Assembly: GCA_011109175.1 (NCBI GenBank) | Contig: RDEW01000037.1 | Span: 427,410 to 491,409 of the forward strand | Length of the DNA stretch: 64,000 nucleotides | Reading direction: 5' to 3' | Source: Dicyema japonicum | Taxonomy: Eukaryota > Dicyemida > Rhombozoa > Dicyemidae | Shown: in pieces, positions 12,043 through 22,690 of the stretch | Position numbering within the stretch: position 1 is the stretch's first letter | Layout of the letters: every line of letters begins with the position of its first letter | Notes under the pieces: model-generated | Told to the model about the DNA's origin: nothing | Seen by the model: the letters and a program-made list of their open reading frames with translations, nothing else | Database searches by the model: none | Translations under genes and position numbers: made by a program

Positions 12043-12875
12043 ACCATGGTCATCAAATTTAACGTAAGTAGACGTTAGTGTATTTAAATGCCAAGAAAAT
12101 CTTATGAGCAAACACTGCTATGATCTAATTAAAAGCAATGTTACTGCAAAACATCAATCTCGAGTCTTCGTCACACAGAATCTCACAATTTCGCAACGTG
12201 GAACGTAAAAGGCTTAAACGAAGTGATACTAGAAGTCATAAAAAGAGAAATGAGAAGGCTTGATATTGCTTGGAGTAAGCGTATTTCACTGGATCGACAG
12301 TGGTTATTTTGTTCTGATGGTTTCGTCATATATTAGTAACATTAATGCGAAGAGAAACGGAATGACCTTAATTGCTTCAAAGAAAATAGCAGCTGCTATT
12401 GAAAGTCATAGAATATTCAATGATCGATAATACTAATCCACGTCCCTGGACGACCATTGAATATTACGTCATGCAAGTGTATTCCCCAACATCTATTGCC
12501 AAGGATGACGAAATTGACCAATTTTATTATGAATTTCAAGGGGCACTAAAACTAATACCCAAAAAAGACATAATCTACATAATGGGGATTTCAATTCAAA
12601 AGTTGGGTGTATGCCACATACGGATATTGTGGAAAGTTTTGGTTTGGGGAAAAGAAATGATGCTGGGGATCGAATGGTCCAATTCTGTCAGGAAAATGGA
12701 TTTCAGATAACTAACACATGGTTTAAACACCACAAACGACGATTATACACTTGGACGTCGCCAAATGGAATCTCTAAGAACCAAATTGATTATATTTTGT
12801 GCGCCAAACGCTGCAAAAGCTCTATAACAGCTGTCAAAACATATCCAGGGCAGACTGTGGAACAGACCTTCAGCT

Positions 12876-13413
12876 ACTATACCATTTCAGGTTTAAAGTG
12901 GGTCTTACCAAAAGCAAAGTGGGTCTTACCAAAAGCAAAGTGGTACTTACCAAAAGCAAAGTAGTACTTGTAGGATATAGACGCGTAATATTTTATCAGT
13001 GGCCCCTCTTATTGACTGGTCAGTGAAGTATGACCCCAGGAGTGACCACAATCCAATATTTTTGGAGTTCAAAACGAGTCACGGATAAAAGGACAATACC
13101 CAACGATAACAAACTCAGCCTTGCGAATTGAGAGGATTCAAAGAATACGTCGAGAAAAGTCGACTCTACATAAAACCAGACACACTGATAAAATATTACG
13201 CGTCTATATCCTACAAGTACCACTTTGCTTATGGTAAGTACCAATTTGCTTTTGGTAAGTTCCACTTTGCTTTTGGTAAGTACCACTTTGCTTTTGGTAA
13301 GTACCACTTTGCTTTTGGTAAGTACCACTTTGCTTTTGGTAAGTTCCACTTTGCTTTTGGTAAGACCCACTTTGCTTTTGGTAAGACCCACTTTAAACCT
13401 GAAATGGTATAGT
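12876..13413. repeat. Palindromic insertion with 21-bp minisatellite arms
   Basis: A 25-base stretch of the host RTE (12876-12900) is repeated inverted at 13389-13413. Just inside lie arrays of a 21-bp unit (AAAGTGGTACTTACCAAAAG plus C), about 3 units on the left and about 8-9 on the right, also inverted. Inside these, 33 bases at 12967-12999 are inverted at 13185-13217. The centre (13000-13184) is a piece of family A-like endonuclease/linker. Outside the palindrome the RTE frame resumes. Open frames through the arrays ('LTKSKV' repeats) are by-products. Confidence 0.9.
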
Positions 13414-13568
13414 TGCAAAAATTAGGACAAGTAAAGAAATTTGATGTCTCAAACATACCACCAGCATACAAATGGAAGTTAAGCACAATATAGGATTACT
13501 GGATTTGAACGAAAGAATACCTGATGAATTATGGAATGATATGCAGTTGGTTATCAGGAACGGTGCAA

Positions 13569-16443
13569 TTATTATTATTATTTAAGCCAAAGAAACACCG
13601 TCTTAACCAATAATTAATATTCAGGTGATCCCGGCATCTCTCAATAATCGGGCCATTTTTTCTCGATGCTCCGACCGTGATCCCACGCATTTTCTATACG
13701 GACGGGGTCTTTTTCCTTTTCTCTTCTGAAATTGCCTCCAGTTGCCTCTATGATAGACTCGAGTGCTCTGGGGGCAATTTCTTTATCTGTATATTTTTCT
13801 AGTAACTTTTTTGCTCTTGACTGGATATCTTTAATTTTTGTTAGGTTCGTTGCCGACAGGTTAGATCCCCATGCAGCACATGCATAGCCTATTGTTGGCT
13901 CGACATACTGCTTGTAGAGGGTCCCGATACCTGGCGGATAAATTCCTCCACAGTTCCAAAGGAAGGCCTTTACAAAATTGATCTTCTTTGCACAGGTTGA
14001 TATGATAGATTCCACATGGGCTGAGAAGCAGAGGAAAGTATCAAAAGTTACTCCCAGTATCTTCTGCGTTTTCTTTTGTGGTATAGGTACTCCATTTAAC
14101 GTGACATCAATTGTTTGCGTTCCCATCTTTCTATTCTTAGTAAATAGAGTGACTGCTGACTTTTCGGAACATGCATTTAATCGATTCTCGCACAACCATC
14201 CAAATATGTTATTTAGTATTCCTTGTAGTCTTTCCTTAGCATGTTCGACGTTTACGTCTCTAGATGCGACAACTATGTCATCGGCATAGGAAAGTAGTAT
14301 GTCATTATTATTCATAGGTACGGGGAGATCACTCAAAAACAAATTAAAAAGGATTGGTGACAGAGGAGATCCTTGGGGTACACCATTGGGTAATAATCCC
14401 GATCTGGAACTCTTGTTTCCGACGGATACTTTCCCTCGGCGTCCACTTACGAAATTTGCTAACCATAACTTTAATGGTGCATCAATTTTTGTCAAAAATA
14501 TTTTTCGTATGAGGATCTTCCTTGGGACAGAGTCGAAAGCTTTTTGAATATCGATCGTACATATGACCGATTTTTCCTGTTTTGGCTTGTTCTTGTGTCC
14601 TTCAGTTATGAACTTCATTAATGTTGTTAGGAAGGAGGTTGTTGATAATCCTTCCTTGAAGCCATGTTGGAATGTAGGTTGTGGGAGAAAAGGGCGAATA
14701 ACTTTTAGGACCAGTTTCTCCAGGATCCTCGACAAAACACATATAAGGGAAACTGGTCTGTAAGAGCCGGGATCGTTCTTCGGTCTTCCCGGCTTCAATA
14801 TTGGTCGAATTTTTGATAGTTTCCACAAAGTCGGTATGGTATTTCTGTTCAGCGATGTGTTGTAGATGTTTGTTAATGCATTTATTGATGCTGGGCCCAA
14901 GTGTTTCAGCAGAATAAGAGGAATTCCGTCTGGGCCACATGAGTTTGTTTTTTTCTGATTTGATATTGCTTTGGATACATCTTTAGGGAGAAAATAAATC
15001 AGCGGGGCAAATTTGGATGGCTTTCTCTTTATTTTCGTTTGTGTGTTAATCTTTTTATAAGGAATGTGACTGATTCGAATACAATGTTTCATATATTTAT
15101 TCAGATTGAGCTGGCATTGTTCTTTGTTATCTTCGTATTCTGGGTTCTTCAGACGCCTCAACATCTTCCACATGTTGGAAATTGAGGTCTGGTTATTCAT
15201 GGCAGCAGAGATTCGCATGAGTTTCTTCCTTTGGGTGTTGTTTGTGCTTTTCGTGATAAGAATGTTTAGTGACCTGATTCGATTAATAACCTCTCGTGAA
15301 CGATGTATCATTTTCTTAAGGTTGTTTCTTTCCATAATTATTTTCCTTGTTTTTGAGTCGTATTTCAATTTTTCGTTTTTTATATATGCTTTTCTGATAA
15401 AAATATTTCTTCCGTCAATGATTATTTTGTTGAAATAGTATATAGCTTTGTCTATGGAGGAGAAATTTTCAGATTGGAAATGTTGCAGTTTTGAATCAAC
15501 GAAATTTGTAAAGCCAGTCCAATTTGCATTTTTGTAATCATAGAAATGAATAGGCTTCGGTACAAAGCGTGGCTCGCAGTTCAGCTTCATTAACATTGAA
15601 TGGTGGTCGCTCCGGAGGTCATAACGGACCGTCCAATTAATGATCGTGGAAAGACGAGGTGAGCAGACGGATAAGTCCGGAGATGTCACCATGTCCTTCG
15701 TGTTGTATGGTGTCCTAGTGTTCTTTATCGGGTTGTTGATGATTATTAAGTTTTGCATTTGGGATAATAGCAGGTTTCCTCTGTTATCAGCGGATTGGTA
15801 GCGGAACCAAGAAGGGTGCTTCGCATTAAGGTCTCCACATAAAAGCAAGTTCTCCAGTTTGTCCAAGGTAGATAGGTCAAAGGAGAAATTTTTCTTGCAG
15901 GAGCCAGGAGGAGGAACATAAACATTCGCAATTTCAATTTTTCCAATGGAAGTTATAACAGAGATTCCAATTATCTCCGTGTTCGAGTCTTCCATTAAGC
16001 TCTTGTAAAGAGAAGGGTTCTCGAGGTATTTTATTCCTTTTCTCACAAGAGTCAGTAGACCCCCTCCTTGACCAGATGGGCGGTCGGATCTTACTGTGTT
16101 GTATCCGTTAAAGAGAGGAGTAGGAATTTTATTTGAAAGTTTCGTTTCCTGGAGAAGGCAGATGTCCACTCTGTTCCTCTCCAAGAATAAGGAAAGTTCG
16201 GCAATTTTTCCTCTGATCCCGTTTATGTTTAAGCTTTGGATTGTTAACTTCTTTGGGCCTGGGTTTTGTTCCACGTCTCCTGAGGTCAACATTCTCAATC
16301 GATAGAATGTTCCAACAGTGAGAGAATGCCGTCCAGTGGGAAGTCCTCTGGTTGGTAGAGAGCAAATGGTTCTTTTTAGATATAGTTTAGGACTATATCC
16401 GACGCCACCAGAAACGGTGAACCACATGACGCACGCCTAAATT
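13569..16443 (-). mobile_element. Full-length family A LINE with perfect target-site duplication
   Basis: The element is bounded by identical copies of 'TCAGGAACGGTGCAA' (13554-13568 and 16444-16458), the hallmark of target-primed reverse transcription. It lies minus-strand inside the RTE. Its 3' end is a short (AAT)n-like tail next to 13569. Its 5' end gives only about 16 bases before the start codon. A near-identical 3' fragment lies at 21040-21462, and more diverged copies at 1-1970 and 37400-40215. The intact frame and duplication indicate a young, possibly recently mobile copy. Confidence 0.93.
13641..16427 (-). CDS. Family A LINE polyprotein: 2A motif, APE endonuclease, reverse transcriptase (928 aa)
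   Basis: This single open frame encodes what a Jockey-group LINE needs for nicking and copying DNA. Residues 1-50 form a leader. Residues 51-58 read 'DVEQNPGP' after 'LTSG', a canonical 2A ribosome-skipping motif, so the leader is expected to separate at Gly57/Pro58. The endonuclease follows (about 60-290; 'LNINGIRGKI', 'LLQETKL', 'NVYVPPPGSC', 'LCGDLNAKHPSW', 'YDLRSDHHSM'). The reverse transcriptase lies at about 470-780 ('CGPDGIPLILLKHLGP', 'IDIQKAFDSVPRK', 'GVPQGSPLSP', 'SYADD' ending at 717). There is no zinc knuckle and no separate ORF1. The start is the first ATG after the element's 5' end. Similar 2A leaders are known in trypanosome L1Tc and some invertebrate LINEs. Confidence 0.92.
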   Translation of the reverse strand: MWFTVSGGVGYSPKLYLKRTICSLPTRGLPTGRHSLTVGTFYRLRMLTSGDVEQNPGPKKLTIQSLNINGIRGKIAELSLFLERNRVDICLLQETKLSNKIPTPLFNGYNTVRSDRPSGQGGGLLTLVRKGIKYLENPSLYKSLMEDSNTEIIGISVITSIGKIEIANVYVPPPGSCKKNFSFDLSTLDKLENLLLCGDLNAKHPSWFRYQSADNRGNLLLSQMQNLIIINNPIKNTRTPYNTKDMVTSPDLSVCSPRLSTIINWTVRYDLRSDHHSMLMKLNCEPRFVPKPIHFYDYKNANWTGFTNFVDSKLQHFQSENFSSIDKAIYYFNKIIIDGRNIFIRKAYIKNEKLKYDSKTRKIIMERNNLKKMIHRSREVINRIRSLNILITKSTNNTQRKKLMRISAAMNNQTSISNMWKMLRRLKNPEYEDNKEQCQLNLNKYMKHCIRISHIPYKKINTQTKIKRKPSKFAPLIYFLPKDVSKAISNQKKTNSCGPDGIPLILLKHLGPASINALTNIYNTSLNRNTIPTLWKLSKIRPILKPGRPKNDPGSYRPVSLICVLSRILEKLVLKVIRPFLPQPTFQHGFKEGLSTTSFLTTLMKFITEGHKNKPKQEKSVICTIDIQKAFDSVPRKILIRKIFLTKIDAPLKLWLANFVSGRRGKVSVGNKSSRSGLLPNGVPQGSPLSPILFNLFLSDLPVPMNNNDILLSYADDIVVASRDVNVEHAKERLQGILNNIFGWLCENRLNACSEKSAVTLFTKNRKMGTQTIDVTLNGVPIPQKKTQKILGVTFDTFLCFSAHVESIISTCAKKINFVKAFLWNCGGIYPPGIGTLYKQYVEPTIGYACAAWGSNLSATNLTKIKDIQSRAKKLLEKYTDKEIAPRALESIIEATGGNFRREKEKDPVRIENAWDHGRSIEKKWPDY

Positions 16444-17253
16444 TCAGGAACGGTGCAATAAAACATATCAAATGCAAAACGCCTGCCAAGTGCTCTGAGT
16501 AGCTCTCTGTTAACATCTGTTAACAAGCTCGAAAGCTGCTAAAGTCTCTGAATATAGACGAGACAAGAAAACTTAACTCTGAATTCAAAAAGGCAGCCAG
16601 GAAGGATAAAGAAGACTACTGGAGGTTACATTGCAAAAAATGAAAGATGATTATAAGAGAGGTCACACTAGGAATGTGTATTTACAACTAAAAAGATTAC
16701 GAGCCCCCTTTACGAAAATGATGGGCAAAATCAAGGACAAGGATGGTGTTGAATTGCTAGGCCAACAGAACATCCGAAATCCTTGGAGAGAATATACGGA
16801 ATGACTATATTCAGAAACTGTGTGCCTACCCATATATGTTGATGAAACAACGTTGGGTGAGGGGCATAAAATTTTTGAGGAGGAATGCGTGTGGGCTACA
16901 CGGCAATTAACAGGAACAAGGCACCGGGGATTGACAACATCTCAAGCGAATTGTTGAAGGCTATACCGGTGACAGCTATCACCAGTCTATGTCAAAAAAT
17001 TTGGGAAACTGGTATTTGGCCACGTGAGTGGAAAAGATCTATATTTATTTTAATACCGAAAAAAGGAGATAGCAAGGACTGTTCAAACTATCGTACAATA
17101 GCCTTAATTCCCCACGTCAGCAAATTACTTCTAAAAATAATACAACATCGTCTAATGCCAAATGCCGAAATTATTCTACCGGATGTCCAAGCAGGATTCA
17201 GGAAGGGACGAGGCACTATGGAAAAAGCCCATGAATCCCAAAAGAATGTATAC

Positions 17254-17295
17254 ATGTGCTTTATTGACTATCGAATGTGCTTTATTGACTATCGA
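17254..17295 (+). repeat. 21-bp perfect tandem duplication in the RTE coding region
   Basis: 'ATGTGCTTTATTGACTATCG' plus A occurs twice back to back, giving 'MCFIDYRMCFIDYRKAFDS' across RT motif A. It is in frame and probably arose after the element died. Confidence 0.9.
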
Positions 17296-18299
17296 AAAGC
17301 TTTTGATTCCGTTATACATGACAAGATGTGGTCTGCTTTAAAAGAATTTGGATTCGATGGCCATCTGATATTGCTCATCAAATCTCTTTATAAGAATCAA
17401 GAAGCTATTGTTAGAACAGTGTATGGAGTTACCGATTGGTTCAAATTGGTAAAGGAGTAAGACAAGGATGCTTATTATCTCCCATCATATTCAATAATTA
17501 TGCCGAAATGATCATGACTAAATTGGATATTGTATCTAATAACAGGATTAAAATTGGAGGCAGGAATATCAATAATTCAGAGAAGAGAGCGCCGTCTTTG
17601 GTTTATTGCTATATGTCAAAAAGACCAAAATTATGACGACTGCTAATAATGGAACTAAAAATTTGGAATAAAAAAATAGAGAGTTGCGATGATGTTGTCT
17701 TTCTGGGATGTCTAATTAATCGGAATGGTGACGGAGGCTTGGAAATCAAGAGTCGAATTGCCATGGGACGCCTTCCAGTGAATGAATAGAATTTGGAAAA
17801 ACAAAGATATTTGCTTAAGGAACAAATGCAGACTGGTTAATGCAATCGTGTTCTCGGTTTTTCTATACGGCGCAGAATCATGGATACTGAAAAAGGCGGA
17901 TAGACGAAAAATTGATGCTTTTGAACTTTGGTGATGAAGGAGGTTACTAAGAATCCCTTGGACCTCCAAAGTAACAACCATCAATGTACTCAAACGGGTA
18001 GAGACTGACATTTCGTTAGAGGGAAGAATCGTAAAACACAGATTGGCGTTCTTTGGGCATGTTGTCCGCTCTGATTCCCTGGAAAGAACCATTATGCTGA
18101 GCAATATTCTGGGAAGAGAAGACCTGGCCGACCAAGGACTCGGTGGCTATCCACGGTGGAAGACGTCACGGAAATGCCTATATCAAGGCTACTCCAAATT
18201 GCGACGGATCTGGGAGAGTGAAGAAATTGGCTCATGAGATCTCCAAGGGTCGGACACGACATAATTTGGGTAACATAGACGTTAGTGTGGAAGTGGAAT

Positions 18300-18990
18300 C
18301 GATCGTATTGAGCTGTTGCATTTTCAGCTAACAATAGTAGTTTAATTTTTGAGTTGACAAGACGCTTTTCAGCAAGAAAAGGAAAGTATATTCATTCAGC
18401 ATCTTGGTTTTCCAGCTTTCAATAATGGCTCGATAAGTGAGTGGCGTATTATCAAAAAATGTTCAATTCTATTCATATCTATTTTCCAAGTGTAGCTGTT
18501 TTCCTAAACAAGTAAAACTCAGGGAATCCGGATATTTAAAATGGATTCTTTTAATCATTAATTTGTTTGATATTTCCTTTTATTGTTTCATTTTCTCTTG
18601 ATTAGAATAATTTCTTTATATTTTTTTATACATCGCTGTTAAGATTGAGATTGTTGTAAATAATTTGCCTCAGATCTTAAATCAGTGTCGTAAATTATCA
18701 TAAGGGATTACAAAAATAATCTTATTTGTCGATAAAGCATATAAACTCCATTAATATTTAGGTTTCATGATTTCATTATGGCTGAAGAATTGGAATTCTT
18801 TGGCAGGAAAAGTAATTCAATATTTGAATGAATTTGTTTTCTGAAATTGTCTTTTTGAGTTTTCATTAATTCACATAACCATGAATTAAAAATAGCCTTT
18901 GTCTTCCAAGCACTCTGGGATGATGAATTTAATCTTCTGGATTCAAATTTTCTCCAACATTTTTATTTGCTCTACTTGTAGCCAGGTGAA
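18300..18990. other. AT-rich region, nothing recognised
   Basis: Homopolymeric A/T runs and no frame longer than a few dozen codons. I see no repeat shared with other parts of the window. Confidence 0.4.
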
Positions 18991-19330
18991 TTATCTTTTC
19001 CCATTTTTTTAATGAGTGACCCACTAACTAAGAAATTTTTCAGTCTTAAGTGCTGAAATACATCGAAAACCTTGAATCCAACAATTTTAAAGTATCTTCA
19101 TTCTTCTCATGAGATTCAGTCTTTAAACAGGTGTTCCACCAATCACAAGAGCATCAAAAATCTGAGGGTGTTCCAAAACCGCTGTACAACAATCAAAATA
19201 ATCCAGCTGAACTATCCAGAAAGGTCATACAGCGGCCCCCTGACTGCGTGGCTATTCCCTTTTAGATTGACAAACTAGATTCGCTCGTGGAAATTTCCTG
19301 TTCATGCATACATCAGATTTCCTAGACAAC
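18990..19330 (-). other. Unidentified spliced reading frame (candidate host exons)
   Basis: On the minus strand, splicing GT..AG introns of about 17-34 nt joins 'GIATQSGGRCMTFLD', 'TVLEHPQIFDALVIGGTP' and 'KNEDTLKLLDS' into one frame, in the style of the confirmed genes. I do not recognise the protein. A related string, 'QFLEHPQIFEHLV', occurs on the minus strand near 34810-34770, so this may be a small family or a repeat-encoded segment. Both ends are unknown. Confidence 0.3.
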
Positions 19331-19800
19331 TTAAGTATTCCAGCGTAGCCAGGGAACCAGGCGTTTCAACCGCAAGCGGAATAAACAAAAAATCCTCGGG
19401 AGGATCGCGCACTTATCCTGTTTTGATTAACAGCAGAGCATTCTCCAGAAGAACTCTGATGTTTCGGTGACATCCCAGAGAAGAGGTTTTTCGGCTTCAA
19501 AGGAGAGGATGGTCATCCCATCGGGTCGAAGATGTCCGACAAAGTCCAAAGCTCGTCTAACGACTTCTTCAAGGCTATGTGTCTGGGAGATGTGCCCACA
19601 CTTCCTACAGAATAGAAGATGTAGGCCAAATTGACGATCTATTTATTGCTTTCCAGAATTGACGTAATGAACTTTTCCTGTTGAGGGGATTAACCAGGTT
19701 TCGACATCTCTAATCTTGGTGTTGTCTTTGATGTTTTCATTAAGTTGTCTGATGATTTTCAAAGAAGTCAATCGGATGGCATTGTTTCATCAGGTTTCTT
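19300..19800 (-). mobile_element. Family R LINE fragment (zinc finger and restriction-like endonuclease)
   Basis: Minus-strand frames read 'CRKCGHISQTHSLEEVVRRA' followed by 'LRPDGMTILSFEAEKPLLWD' and 'VT' (19560-19460), then 'FIPLAVETPGSLATLEYLS' (19380-19330). The RPDG..LLWDVT string is the PD-(D/E)xK-like core of this lineage. One frame change lies between the last two blocks. Confidence 0.65.
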
Positions 19801-21040
19801 GGTTTTATGTTTTTAAGTGTGCGAGAATTGAGAATATAAAATTCTTATATGATGAGAGAGGAATACATGGTCACCTTTTGAATGACCGATTTTGGCGGCC
19901 TCATCTATCGAATGTATTGTTATGAGAGACCTCTGGCCAATTCTCTGTCAACAAAATTACTGTAGAACAATCAACCTTATAGTTATTGATCTTTGTGGTG
20001 GAATGTAAAAATTGATCAAAGTAATCCAAAAGAATGGGGAACAGCTGGAGTTTGATTGTAATCTACTCCATAGTATTGTCAAAGAGTAAAAGCTCTGCGG
20101 TTCGTGGACTTTTGTCCATAAAGGATATGTCGTTCTTCACAATAGTGAGTGGCCTTTTTGAAGATCCTTACGAACCCGGGGAAGGAAGGTGTTGACGTTG
20201 AGGGTGAGAGTGAGGTCGACTCGATTTTAGGAAAGGATTGCCCGAAGTTCGATAATCTTGCTTCTAAATCAATTTGTATGTAGATATGATATTATTAAGT
20301 CTCCACGTGGGCCAGGGTTTGTCGCCACATACGAGAATAAAGAACAATGATGAGGCGGAATCGGAGGCACATAGGTTAAAGAAACCACCACATGGTGGAA
20401 GATGTAATCATAGGTAATGAATTGACTTTTTTATTAAAAATAATTTTATAGAATAAAGAGAACTTTATTTAATTATAAATTAATTATTTGATTCATATTT
20501 GTTTAGAATTTGAAGTATTTGGTGGATATTTTCATTACTATCCTCAATCAGTCCTACTACCAAAGTCTAATAAATTAAAAGTACAGAGTTTATATCCTCA
20601 GATATTCTCTTCATACATATTTCATATTCAGAAATCAAGTTTGATAAATATTGATATCGGATTTTCTTACGATTTCTACATTCCCCAGCTTTTCCAGGCA
20701 TCATTATTGTTATCAGTGTAGTTTTCTTATTAAATAAGTAATATGCGCGCTTATAAAATCAATATTTTTGAAGGTTAAGTATATTACATATATTCTTTTT
20801 CGAACTTGACAATAGGCTTAACAGAACAAAACAGAAAACCCAAATTTGAAGCAATATGCTTATGGACCGGTTCACTTTCCGTTAGATTGTTATCGAGACA
20901 ATTGGAAGTACCAAGTCTTTTCACAAAAGATCGGAATTTTTGGTTTTAGAAGTGACCATAAATGTAGTGCTTCCTCCAGTTGATCTTTGTTACTATTATG
21001 TTGACAAGGATAAATTGACGTTTTTATTCATCTTCTAATC
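19800..21040. other. Mostly unassigned; one open frame at 20488-20721
   Basis: From 19800 to 20300 the minus strand may continue family R, but no motif is secure. At 20488-20721 (plus) a 78-codon frame free of stops ('FEVFGGYFHYYPQSV') has host-like character and no recognised family. The rest is AT-rich. Confidence 0.3.
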
Positions 21041-21462
21041 ATATCAACCTGTGCAAAGAAGATCAATTTCGTCAAAGCCTTCCTTTGGAACTGTGGAGGA
21101 ATTTATCCGCCAGGTATCGGGACCCTCTACAAGCAGTATGTCGAGCCAACAATAGGCTATGCATGTGCTGCATGGGGATCTAACCTGTCGGCAACGAACC
21201 TAATAAAAATTCAAGAGATCCAGTCAAGAGCAATAAAATTACTGGAAAAATATACAGATAAAGAAATTGCCCCCAGAGCACTAGAGTCAATCATAGAGGC
21301 AACTGGAGGAAATTTCATAAGAGGAGGGGAAAAAGACCTCCGTCCGTATAGAAAATGTGTGGGGTCGCGATCGGATCCCGATTATTGAAAGATTCCAGAA
21401 TCACCTGAATATTAGTTATTGGTTAAGACGGCGTTTCATGGGCTTAAATAATAATAATACCA
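21040..21462 (+). mobile_element. Family A LINE, 5'-truncated 3' end
   Basis: Nearly identical to the last about 420 bases of the full-length element ('KQYVEPTIGYACAAWGSNLS', 'NKEIAPRALES'-like block), ending in the same GGTTAAGACGG..CTTAAATAATAATAAT tail. It is a typical dead-on-arrival LINE insertion. A few substitutions and indels alter the terminal codons. Confidence 0.88.
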
Positions 21463-21548
21463 TTTGACATGTTTATTCATATGACAATGTTGATCGTGGC
21501 TTACCTCTAAATGCCCCCTAATAGAGGAAGTATGATTTTATAATATAG

Positions 21549-22110
21549 TTAGCAGAAATGACATGATTTATCCGTAATATGTGCACAAATAGTTCCTATG
21601 GGGTAATAATTCCAATTTCTCCATAAGCGGTGTACAAGTTTTGATTCTTGATCACCAGTGTACACACATTTAGTCCTCATGTTGTAGAGCACTGTGGATA
21701 GAACGAAATCATTGAATGGTTGTACTTTTATTAGTCTTGACACATTCACGTATCTCACATGTCGATTTAATCTCTTCAATGCTATGTTGACAACATCTTT
21801 CTTGGTTGAACATCCTCCCGGTCGCCAAGCAATTACCCGATGTTTTTATTCTTCTCCATATCTCATCAATAAGTTCTCTTTTGATTGTAATAAACTCAGT
21901 TTTTGTTCGTTCATTTTAAGGAAGCACTTTCCAAATACACAGCATGACTAAGAGCAATCCTGATATGGTTGATGTCTTCAGATCTACGTCATCCGCATAT
22001 ATTAATTCCGTAGGTAGAACTAATTTTAGCTCCCACATCCCAAAGAGCGGATTCCATATAAATAACAAAGAGAATTTGTGATATTAAAAAACCTTGAGGA
22101 TTTTGTACAG
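21549..22110 (-). mobile_element. LINE reverse transcriptase fragment, minus strand (family B-like)
   Basis: Minus-strand readings are 'PQGFLISQILFVIYMESALW' (near 22100-22040), then 'ELIYADDVDLKTS' (22010-21970), and downstream 'VQPFNDFVLSTVLYN' (about 21720-21670), matching 'LYNAFVKPVLMYN' of family B at 40741. Heavily decayed. Confidence 0.6.
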
Positions 22111-22269
22111 GAATTATGACTGCTTATGGAACCGTGTAGTGAAAATATCATTTAGTATGTTGCATAGCTGACGGGTAAGTGAGGACGGTTAGTTTTCCAA
22201 ATCGTTCAAAGTAGTCGACTATTTTTAAATCATTTCTTTTTTCTCGTCATTTTCCTTCCATTGTCGTCA

Positions 22270-22690
22270 TTTAGAGTTAATCGTAGAGATGGATCAACAA
22301 GGAAGACCTATGCCGATGTTGAGATGTCGAGCCAAACCACGGACTATTAGAATGGTTCAACTTAATGGCATCAATAGTAAAATACTTAAACTTCAGACCT
22401 ATTTGGAGAAACACCGCATAGTCTTCAAGAATCCAAACTTTCCACAACAATGCAACACAAAGATTCCCGAGATTCACAGTCATTTTTAGCGACAGACGTG
22501 AAAAACTTGATGGAGGTCTTCTTACTGTCATTCGAACGAAATTACATGCAAGGATATAATTGACTATGCCTACACTATGCTGCATGACTGTGAAGATTTC
22601 GAAAAGAAGAATCCTCTCAAAAATGAAGACGTCGTCAGAATAGACAACCAAATCAAAGACACTCATATATTGCCATCAAAATAAATGTTA
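22270..22690 (+). mobile_element. Family A-type LINE 5' end with decayed 2A region and endonuclease start
   Basis: 'TIRMVQLNGINSKILKLQTY' (22338-22400) aligns with 'TIQSLNINGIRGKIAEL' of the complete element. Just upstream another frame reads 'ADVEMSSQ', where an intact 2A would read DVExNPGP. 'GGLLTVIRTKL' follows near 22512-22545. The remainder is lost. Confidence 0.55.

Larger units (their letters stand above)
12060..18290 (+). mobile_element. RTE (BovB-like) LINE, broken by two nested insertions
   Basis: The endonuclease is readable from 'TWNVKGLNEV' (near 12200), through the conserved block 'NTWFKHHKRRLYTWTSPNG' and 'NQIDYILCAKRC' (12712-12820), to 'ADCGTD' near 12850. It resumes at 13414 ('KLGQVKKFDVSNIPPAYKW') and again after 16459. 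RT blocks are at 16885-17640: 'NKAPGIDNISSELLKA', 'FILIPKKGDSKDCSNYRTIA', 'QAGFRKGRGT', 'IDYRKAFDSV', 'GVRQGCLLSP'. The C-terminus has 'RRPGRPRTRWLSTVEDVTEM' near 18115-18175. The YADD segment is deleted and frames are broken, so the copy is dead. The two interruptions are the palindrome at 12876-13413 and the family A LINE at 13569-16443. Confidence 0.88.

Noticed and set aside
12892-13392. Regular repeat array that could suggest CRISPR
   Set aside because: The 21-bp units are contiguous without spacers, and the genome is eukaryotic.
13020-13486. Long frames of repeated LTKSKV, HFAFGKY and similar units on both strands
   Set aside because: They are translations of an inverted 21-bp minisatellite in every frame, with no start or family context.
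15106-15438. 110-codon hydrophobic plus-strand frame
   Set aside because: Antisense shadow of the intact family A protein.
22277-22666. 129-codon minus-strand frame
   Set aside because: It overlaps a family A 5' fragment on the plus strand with recognisable endonuclease sequence; the minus frame has no motif.
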